Source of the DNA: Calditrichota bacterium
GTDB taxonomy: Bacteria > Calditrichota > Calditrichia > RBG-13-44-9
NCBI GenBank assembly: GCA_016934605.1
Contig: JAFGSO010000517.1
Coordinates: 1 to 5,827, forward strand
Reading direction: 5' to 3'
Length of the DNA: 5,827 nucleotides
Both the position numbers and the translations under genes were made by a program. This document shows positions 1 to 4,903 of the stretch, piece by piece. The stretch's first letter is position 1, and each line of letters opens with the position of its first letter. The notes beneath the pieces are model-generated. The model saw nothing but the letters and a program-made list of their open reading frames with translations. It did not search any database and was not told where the DNA came from.

Positions 1-1041
1 ATGCGTGTCCGGGAATCCTTTAACCATCGGAAATTCAAATTTGCATCCCGTAATTTTTATCCTGAATTTCTGGCAGTTATCGAAATAATGCAGGATTACA
101 GGAGATATTTTCCTGATATTGTGCCGATAGAATCGACCGTTTCAATGCGATATACATTAAAAAACAGGATAAAATTCCCGGCTCTGGCAAAACATCTTGG
201 TATCAGTACCAAAGAATTGCAGAAACTGAATCCCTCCTACACTTCAAGAGCTGTGAACGGACGGCTATATCTGCCTTCCGGTTACTGGATGAATTTGCCT
301 CCGGGGAGCGATCTTGTGAAATTGGAAATGGAAATGTATAATCCCGACAAAGAGATATTGGCAGAACCATCGGAACCGCTTCATAGAGAAACCTTCAGAA
401 TAACAGATAGTCGTATTACTCCTTCTGAGCATATTCCGGAGCTGTCCAAAACAGAATTTAAAGCGGGAAATTCATATCAGAAACCGGGTGTGATGTCAGA
501 AGAATCAATCCCTCGGCTCTCCCCCGAGAACTGGAACGGACTAATCTCTTTTGTGGAATCCTATCCACCGGAAATCATGCAGGAGATAGAACGGGATATT
601 AGAGGTTATCTGGAAATCAGTAATAACCGGGTGAACGTGCTGGCCAATGAAACTCTGGGACATTTTGCGGACTGGCTGGGTATTCCTCTTCACTATCTGC
701 AAAAATTGAACAATATGGGAAGAAGAAGAACTATCTATCAGGGACAGAGACTCCGACTTGATTTTTCTCGGGTAAGCCCGGAAGAATTCTCGCGCAAAAG
801 GCACGAATACCATCTGGAAATTTTAAAAAGTTTTATGCGGGAAAAGGAATTCGTAAATTTGGCTGAATATCAGATTAACCGGGGAGAATCAGTCTGGGAA
901 TTGGCTAAAAACAGATATCAGATTCCGTTAGAAATAATTCAATATTTCAATATCCGCATGGATATAAACAGATTATATCCAGGAGATGTTTTGAGGATTC
1001 CGACGTTTCAATCTTATAATTCACTGGAGGAGACCTTATGA
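1..1041 (+). CDS. LysM-containing lytic murein transglycosylase (MltD-like), C-terminal part, 5' truncated
   Basis: Probably the C-terminal part of an envelope enzyme that cleaves peptidoglycan glycan strands. Residues 13-25 (FKFASRNFYPEFL) match the end of the SLT catalytic domain in MltD-type transglycosylases. The ATG at base 1 is therefore most likely an internal Met, with the catalytic glutamate and signal peptide lying upstream of the window. Three LysM-like units follow, at about residues 49-95, 205-255 and 288-334. The last is the most typical (QINRGESVWELA, then YPGDVLRIP). The middle one has the ETLGHFADWLGIP form, followed by LDFSRVSPEEF and a charged helix, an arrangement I recall from known SLT-LysM proteins. 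Residues 100-200 are a polar Pro/Glu/Ser-rich linker. The TGA stop overlaps the ATG of the STAS gene (ATGA), so the two are probably translationally coupled. The family is fairly sure; catalytic activity cannot be judged without the missing part. Confidence 0.85.
   Translation: MRVRESFNHRKFKFASRNFYPEFLAVIEIMQDYRRYFPDIVPIESTVSMRYTLKNRIKFPALAKHLGISTKELQKLNPSYTSRAVNGRLYLPSGYWMNLPPGSDLVKLEMEMYNPDKEILAEPSEPLHRETFRITDSRITPSEHIPELSKTEFKAGNSYQKPGVMSEESIPRLSPENWNGLISFVESYPPEIMQEIERDIRGYLEISNNRVNVLANETLGHFADWLGIPLHYLQKLNNMGRRRTIYQGQRLRLDFSRVSPEEFSRKRHEYHLEILKSFMREKEFVNLAEYQINRGESVWELAKNRYQIPLEIIQYFNIRMDINRLYPGDVLRIPTFQSYNSLEETL
1026..1032 (+). promoter_or_regulatory. Strong ribosome binding site for the STAS gene
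   Basis: GGAGGAG lies 5 bases before the ATG at 1038, inside the end of the transglycosylase gene. It fixes the STAS start and shows that the 4-base overlap is a real coupled junction. Confidence 0.8.
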
Positions 1042-1391
1042 AAATCAAAGAAAAAATCGAGGGAGATGTAGCGGTTCTGACTGTCTCAGGTAATATGATG
1101 GGTGGCCCTGAGACGATGAGTGTACACGATAAGGTGAAAAGTCTCACGGCAGATGGTATTAAAAAAGTGGTCATCGATCTCAAGAACGTCAAATGGATGA
1201 ACAGTTCTGGACTCGGTGTTCTGATGGCATGTATGACTACTTTGAACAATTCCGGTGGTCAATTGAAGCTGGCCAGCGTCACAGAAAAAGTGAAAAGTCT
1301 TCTGGTTATTACCCAGCTTCTTAGAATTTTTGAGACCTTTGAAACTGCAGACCGGGCTGTCGCTTCATTCCAGGAGGAACAGCAAAGCTGA
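1038..1391 (+). CDS. STAS-domain protein, anti-sigma-factor-antagonist type (SpoIIAA/RsbV-like)
   Basis: A 117-residue protein consisting of one STAS domain, the usual length for SpoIIAA/RsbV-like antagonists. Such cytoplasmic switch proteins bind an anti-sigma or other partner kinase when unphosphorylated and are released when a conserved serine is phosphorylated. Visible hallmarks are the first beta strand VAVLTVSGNM (11-20), the strand VVIDLKNVKWM (44-54) and the phosphorylation loop NSSGLGVL (55-62). S57 aligns with the phosphorylated serine of SpoIIAA. The residue two before it is Asn (N55) rather than the classical Asp, a variation I believe occurs in the family. The C-terminal helix ends in an EEQQ tail. 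The start is set by GGAGGAG at 1026-1032. No RsbW-like kinase, PP2C phosphatase or sigma factor is in the window, so its partner is unknown; it could regulate something other than a sigma factor. Confidence 0.92.
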   Translation: MKIKEKIEGDVAVLTVSGNMMGGPETMSVHDKVKSLTADGIKKVVIDLKNVKWMNSSGLGVLMACMTTLNNSGGQLKLASVTEKVKSLLVITQLLRIFETFETADRAVASFQEEQQS

Positions 1392-1410
1392 AGAATCCAA
1401 AAGTCTGATC

Positions 1411-1436
1411 GGGAGCATTCTGAGCAGAATGCTCTC
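1411..1436 (+). terminator. Strong hairpin after the STAS gene, possible weak terminator
   Basis: Bases 1411-1421 pair with 1426-1436 around a GAGC loop. The stem has 11 pairs, one of them G-U, and the inner 9 are perfect. It lies 20 bases after the STAS stop, where a terminator would be expected. However, the following bases (CCGGTCTTCCC) are not a T-run, so classical intrinsic termination is doubtful. It could instead be an mRNA 3'-end stabiliser or processing site separating the first two genes from nfi. Confidence 0.45.
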
Positions 1437-1440
1437 CGGT

Positions 1441-1452
1441 CTTCCCGGGAAG
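1441..1452. other. 12-base perfect palindrome CTTCCCGGGAAG
   Basis: A self-complementary 12-mer 4 bases after the hairpin and 54 bases before the nfi start. It could be a dimeric regulator site or extend the RNA structure, or be chance. No second copy was noticed in the window, so no function can be assigned. Confidence 0.3.
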
Positions 1453-1465
1453 TATTTAACAAAAG

Positions 1466-1496
1466 CTGACATCTCTCTATCCTTAAAGCATATAAC
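1466..1496 (+). promoter_or_regulatory. Possible promoter for nfi
   Basis: CTGACA (1466-1471; 5 of 6 match to TTGACA) and TATAAC (1491-1496; 5 of 6 match to TATAAT) are separated by 19 bases, longer than the optimal 17. Transcription would begin at about 1502-1507, giving little or no leader before the ATG at 1507. This is a consensus match by eye and the organism's own promoter consensus is unknown. Confidence 0.22.
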
Positions 1497-1506
1497 CGGA
1501 TAGTGA

Positions 1507-2211
1507 ATGAAAATTTTTCATGAACATTCATGGGAAGTCTCACCTCAGGAAGCCCGCAAAATCCAATTAGAATTAAAATCCCGAATAGATTTTGTATCCA
1601 GAATGAATATTGAGGATATTGACACAGTAGCTGCTGCCGACATTTCCTATCATAAACATGACAGGTATCTGTATGCAGCTGTTGCACTCTTTTCCTTCAG
1701 CGATCTCAAATTTCTGTCGTCACACTCTTTAAAAATGCAAAGCACATTTCCCTATATTCCCGGGTACCTTAGCTTCCGTGAAGCCCCACCGATAATCGAA
1801 ATTTTCAGGAAAATTGATACCAGGCCGGATGTTCTGCTCTGCGACGGACAGGGTATTGCACATCCCCGGCATTTCGGGTTGGCATCTCACCTGGGCTTAT
1901 TGCTCGATATACCCACTATCGGTTGTGCAAAATCAGTGCTGGTAGGCGAATATGAAGAACCTCCGCAAGAAAGAGGAGCAGCTTCCCCACTTATCTTCAA
2001 GCAGAAAAAAGTGGGAGAAGTATTGAGGACCAGCAGCCACGTTAAACCGGTTTTTGTTTCACCGGGACACAAAATTTCCTTTGAAGATGCGCATGAAATT
2101 ATTCTGCGGTGCAGTCCCCGCTTCAGGATTCCCGAACCGCTGCGCGTCGCTCATAAGATTGTCAACGAAATCCGACTGAATGATATCTCCGATGATAAAT
2201 TTTTTAAGTAG
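1507..2211 (+). CDS. nfi: Endonuclease V (deoxyinosine 3' endonuclease)
   Basis: Repairs deaminated DNA: family members nick the second phosphodiester bond 3' to deoxyinosine, using Mg2+, in the cytoplasm. At 234 residues it is of normal length and complete. The acidic residues of the active site are visible: D45 in AAADISY, E92 in LSFREAP and D113 in LCDGQGIAHPR. The strand-separating wedge FPYIPG is at 81-86. Other family signatures are HFGLASHLGLLLDIPTIG (122-139), CAKSVLVG with K142, SPGHKIS (185-191) and RVAH with H216. The start is unambiguous because TAG TGA stand in frame immediately before the ATG. Only a weak GGA at 1498-1500 precedes it, so initiation may be weak or leaderless. A 115-base gap with a hairpin separates it from the STAS gene; the histidine kinase follows 33 bases after its stop. 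No key residue appears to be missing. Confidence 0.96.
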   Translation: MKIFHEHSWEVSPQEARKIQLELKSRIDFVSRMNIEDIDTVAAADISYHKHDRYLYAAVALFSFSDLKFLSSHSLKMQSTFPYIPGYLSFREAPPIIEIFRKIDTRPDVLLCDGQGIAHPRHFGLASHLGLLLDIPTIGCAKSVLVGEYEEPPQERGAASPLIFKQKKVGEVLRTSSHVKPVFVSPGHKISFEDAHEIILRCSPRFRIPEPLRVAHKIVNEIRLNDISDDKFFK

Positions 2212-2231
2212 TACAAAATATATGTGATGCG

Positions 2232-2236
2232 AAGGA
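2232..2236 (+). promoter_or_regulatory. Ribosome binding site deciding the histidine kinase start
   Basis: AAGGA lies 8 bases before the ATG at 2245. The earlier in-frame candidates GTG 2224 and ATG 2227 have only AT-rich, non-SD sequence upstream, and they would place this site inside the coding region. Confidence 0.6.
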
Positions 2237-2244
2237 TTCAGATT

Positions 2245-3966
2245 ATGAATGAAAAGTTGATAAACGAACTTGAATCGAAATTGCAGCAGAAAGAAAAGGA
2301 ATTGTATTCGATTCAAAAAATCGGCCAGGCACTGAGCAGTACACTTCATCTGGATGAATTATTAAATCTGATTATGAAGGAGATAACTATCCTCAGTAAT
2401 GCAGATCGAAGTACGCTGTACCTGGTGGACAGGGAAAAAGGCGAAATATGGTCTAAAATAGCACTTAAGGCAGAGATTAAAGAAATCCGCCAGAAACTCG
2501 GTGTGGGAATTTCGGGTTATGTGGCTGCAACCGGGGATAAAATAAATATCAGAGATGCCTATCGCGATCAGCGTTTCGATCCGACCACCGATAAAAAAAC
2601 CGGTTATCAGACCAAATCGATTCTCTGCCTTCCGGTATGGGAACCGACATCAGACCAGCAGTCTCGCGAAGTAATGGGAGTAATTCAGGTGCTGAATAAG
2701 AAGGATGGATTTTTTACTGACGAGGATGAAGCTATCATGGAGGCTGTTGCCTCTGAAGTGGCAGTAGCTCTTTCTAACGCAAGGCTGTATGAAGAACTGG
2801 AAAAAAAGTACCGGGAAATTGATCTGCTTTATGAATTTGAGCAGAAACTGTCGGGGACCTATAAACTGGATGATGTATTGTCTGATATACTCAGCGATAT
2901 GCTCAACTATTTGAACTGCGGTGAAACAATACTGGTATATCCGGATAAAAGCATTCTCCGTCTTGTTAGTGCTCAGAAGAAAAACGGATTTGACCAAAAT
3001 TTTCATTTGCCCGCAGAAAATCTGGACCTGAGTTTTTTGATGAATCCGGTAAAAGATGATAATAAACTCCGCCCTGAGTTCAACAGGATGTTAAAAAAAG
3101 ATTTTAATTTTATAAGAAAAGTTTTTCTGAGCGTGGATGATGAGGGAGACCCCCTTCAGGTCTTTCTGTTTTTACAGGATGTGCCATCTCTTAAATCGGG
3201 AAATGAAGAACATTCCCGTATACTTGATATCATTCTTCAAAAAATCTGCAGGGCTATTGAACTCCATTATCTCAGGGAAAAAATTCTGAAACAGGAACGG
3301 TTAAGCGCAGTGGGCCAGATGATGAGTACAATTGTTCATGATCTCAGAAGTCCCATTGGTAGCATTAACGGATTCCTGGAGCTCCTCTTGGAAACAGATA
3401 CTACTCCTGAGGAACGAGAGGAATTTGCTGACATCATGCGATTTGAAATTCAGTCTATTACCAATATGACTACAGAAATTTTGGATTTTGCTAAAGGCAA
3501 AACCAGTATTCTGCCGAGAAAAACATCTGCAATCGATATCCTGAAGCGTTTTCAACCCCAGCTGGAACAATTATTCCGGGACAGCGGAATTGTGTTAAAA
3601 ATAAATAACCATTCCCAAAATCTCATCTATGCCGATACCGATAAACTGATACGGGTCTTTTACAATATTGCCAAAAATGCCAAAGAGGCTCTTGGGAGCA
3701 AAGGGAATTTTGTCTTTACTGTAAATGATCAGGATTCGGTTGTCGTTTTCAATCTGGAAGACGATGGACCCGGTATTCCTGAAGAAATCAAGAATCATAT
3801 TTTTGAGTCGTTCGTAACCAGTGGTAAGGCAAGCGGGACGGGACTGGGACTGGCCATTGTTAAGAAGATAATCGATGAACATCAGGGAACCATTGAATTG
3901 AAATCAGCGCCCGGACACGGCACTTCATTCTGTATAAAATTACCTCAGTATAAAATAGAAGAATAA
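2245..3966 (+). CDS. Soluble GAF-domain sensor histidine kinase
   Basis: Two-component sensor kinase that would autophosphorylate a histidine and pass the phosphate to a response regulator. From ATG 2245 it has 573 residues; the frame also opens at GTG 2224 (580 residues), but the SD favours 2245. Order: a charged N-terminal helix (1-30), a GAF domain (about 33-180), a helical linker, a weaker GAF-like region (about 206-343), HisKA with the H-box VHDLRSPI (phosphoacceptor H365), then HATPase_c. The ATPase boxes are complete: N-box NIAKNAKEAL (N478), G1 DDGPGIP (506-512), GTGLGL (531-536) and GHGTS (557-561). No transmembrane segment is seen, so it is probably cytoplasmic and senses an intracellular ligand or partner. 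The first GAF carries the NKFDE pattern (N151, K152, F157, D161, E162) found in cyclic-nucleotide-binding GAFs but also in many other bacterial GAFs. No response regulator is adjacent, so its output is unknown. Confidence 0.93.
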   Translation: MNEKLINELESKLQQKEKELYSIQKIGQALSSTLHLDELLNLIMKEITILSNADRSTLYLVDREKGEIWSKIALKAEIKEIRQKLGVGISGYVAATGDKINIRDAYRDQRFDPTTDKKTGYQTKSILCLPVWEPTSDQQSREVMGVIQVLNKKDGFFTDEDEAIMEAVASEVAVALSNARLYEELEKKYREIDLLYEFEQKLSGTYKLDDVLSDILSDMLNYLNCGETILVYPDKSILRLVSAQKKNGFDQNFHLPAENLDLSFLMNPVKDDNKLRPEFNRMLKKDFNFIRKVFLSVDDEGDPLQVFLFLQDVPSLKSGNEEHSRILDIILQKICRAIELHYLREKILKQERLSAVGQMMSTIVHDLRSPIGSINGFLELLLETDTTPEEREEFADIMRFEIQSITNMTTEILDFAKGKTSILPRKTSAIDILKRFQPQLEQLFRDSGIVLKINNHSQNLIYADTDKLIRVFYNIAKNAKEALGSKGNFVFTVNDQDSVVVFNLEDDGPGIPEEIKNHIFESFVTSGKASGTGLGLAIVKKIIDEHQGTIELKSAPGHGTSFCIKLPQYKIEE

Positions 3967-4037
3967 GAATCTTTTGGAGAATGGCATTTTTTCGATTATT
4001 TTTAAGTTACCTGAATAAAACCATAAAGCGTTAATAA

Positions 4038-4127
4038 ATGAAAAATTTCAAATTCTTCGGATTATTTTTATGGTCATTATTCTTGTCAATTCTCCTGGTT
4101 AGTCCCCTTTTACTAATGAATGAATGT
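4038..4127 (+). other. Putative signal peptide or membrane anchor of the Pcm protein
   Basis: Codons 1-30 encode a basic start (K2, K5), about 20 mostly Leu/Phe/Ile/Val/Ser/Trp residues, then P23 and the segment LLLMNECSG. No clear Ala-X-Ala cleavage site and no canonical lipobox are seen, so an uncleaved anchor is as likely as a cleaved signal. Either way the methyltransferase domain would be placed on the periplasmic side under a standard Sec topology, judging by the positive-inside rule. Confidence 0.65.
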
Positions 4128-4790
4128 TCCGGGGAAAACCAGAGAAATAAGGATGATCAAACAGACAGGTTTCGAAAAATGCGAGAAAAAATGGTTGAGA
4201 ATCAGATCAGGGCCAGAGGGATTAAAGATAAGCGTGTGCTGGAAGCAGTTGAGGAGGTTCCCAGACACCTTTTTGTACCTGAAGATCTGAAAGAGAGAGC
4301 TTATGGAGATGAACCGTTGCCTATTGGATCCGGCCAGACAATCTCACAACCCTACATTGTAGCATATATGACGGAACAACTGGATCTGCAGCCGGAAGAC
4401 AAAGTACTGGAAGTTGGAACAGGAAGCGGATATCAGGCTGCGATTCTCTCCAGACTTGTCGACAGTGTCTATACAATTGAAATCCTGCCCGAACTTTCGC
4501 AAAAGGCCCAGCAGGTAATCAGTGAACTGGGCTATAGCAACATCTTTTTTAAAGTGGGTAATGGATTCTATGGCTGGCCTGAACACGCCCCCTATGATGC
4601 CATTATTGTGACAGCGGCGCCTGAAAATATCCCGGATCCTCTAGTTGAACAGCTCAAAGAGGGCGGAGAGATGATTATTCCTGTTGGGGATTACTTCCAG
4701 GATCTATTTCTCCTCAAAAAAGAAAAAGGTAAAATTAAAAAACAAAAAAAATTACCGGTGCGTTTCGTCCCGCTTCAGGGGGAACCCTGA
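4038..4790 (+). CDS. pcm: Protein-L-isoaspartate O-methyltransferase with N-terminal export/anchor sequence
   Basis: Repairs aged proteins by transferring a methyl group from S-adenosylmethionine to L-isoaspartyl residues, which lets them revert towards aspartate. It is 250 residues long, about 40 longer than the usual cytosolic enzyme. The catalytic part starts near MREKMVENQIRARGI (48-62). It shows GSGQTISQPYIVAYM (97-111), SAM motif I LEVGTGSGYQAA (124-135), IVTAAP (190-195), GGEMIIPVG (209-217) and the usual ending VRFVPLQGE. The extra N-terminus has two lysines, then a hydrophobic stretch at about 6-27, then a hydrophilic linker: a signal peptide or membrane anchor. C30 follows it, but MNEC is not a good lipobox. 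An in-frame TAA directly before ATG 4038 makes that the first possible start. No clear SD is seen there, and none supports initiation at M48. The kinase ends 71 bases upstream. Confidence 0.95.
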   Translation: MKNFKFFGLFLWSLFLSILLVSPLLLMNECSGENQRNKDDQTDRFRKMREKMVENQIRARGIKDKRVLEAVEEVPRHLFVPEDLKERAYGDEPLPIGSGQTISQPYIVAYMTEQLDLQPEDKVLEVGTGSGYQAAILSRLVDSVYTIEILPELSQKAQQVISELGYSNIFFKVGNGFYGWPEHAPYDAIIVTAAPENIPDPLVEQLKEGGEMIIPVGDYFQDLFLLKKEKGKIKKQKKLPVRFVPLQGEP

Positions 4791-4903
4791 TTAGATATAT
4801 CTGAAAAAATATTACGACGAATTATATCGTCAGCCCTGGAAACCGGGAATTGATGAATTCCACCAAACCGGATGTTTAGATCGGCCATCGGGAAGAAGAG
4901 TGT
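4791..4903 (+). other. Intergenic stretch between pcm and the M50 protease gene
   Basis: These 113 bases contain no confident gene. One frame is open from 4795 into the next gene (stop at 4921) but has no ATG, and no GTG or TTG until it already overlaps the protease. Two short inverted repeats occur: GACGA/TCGTC (4816-4820 with 4827-4831) and GGAATT/AATTCC around GATG (4846-4861). Neither is followed by a T-run, so no terminator is called. Confidence 0.5.
4891..4900 (+). promoter_or_regulatory. Ribosome binding site of the M50 protease gene
   Basis: The purine-rich GGAAGAAGAG ends 3 bases before ATG 4904, with GGAAG about 8 bases away. The frame is closed by TAG at 4877-4879 with no start codon in between, so 4904 is the only reasonable start. 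Confidence 0.55.

Noticed and set aside
1372..1379. AGGAGGAA, an SD-like sequence at the end of the STAS gene
   Set aside because: No ATG, GTG or TTG lies at a usable distance downstream. The bases encode Gln-Glu-Glu of the STAS tail.
1259..1687. 142-codon minus-strand open frame spanning the STAS-nfi gap
   Set aside because: It lies antisense to two recognised genes, has a Cys/Arg/Leu-rich translation with no family resemblance, and shows no SD of its own. It is a shadow frame.
3981..4034. 17-codon ORF (MAFFRLFLSYLNKTIKR) between the kinase and pcm
   Set aside because: GGAGA directly abuts the ATG, too close to act as an SD. The peptide is short and Phe/Leu-rich because of the AT-rich spacer, and it has no run of regulatory codons typical of an attenuator leader.
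4115..4130. Possible lipobox at LLLMNEC in the Pcm N-terminus
   Set aside because: The positions before the Cys are M-N-E; a lipobox needs small residues (such as A/G/S) at -1 and usually at -2, and Glu at -1 is incompatible.
4846..4861. GGAATT-GATG-AATTCC hairpin after pcm as a terminator
   Set aside because: The stem is only 6 AT-rich pairs and no T-run follows, so it would not be expected to terminate transcription.
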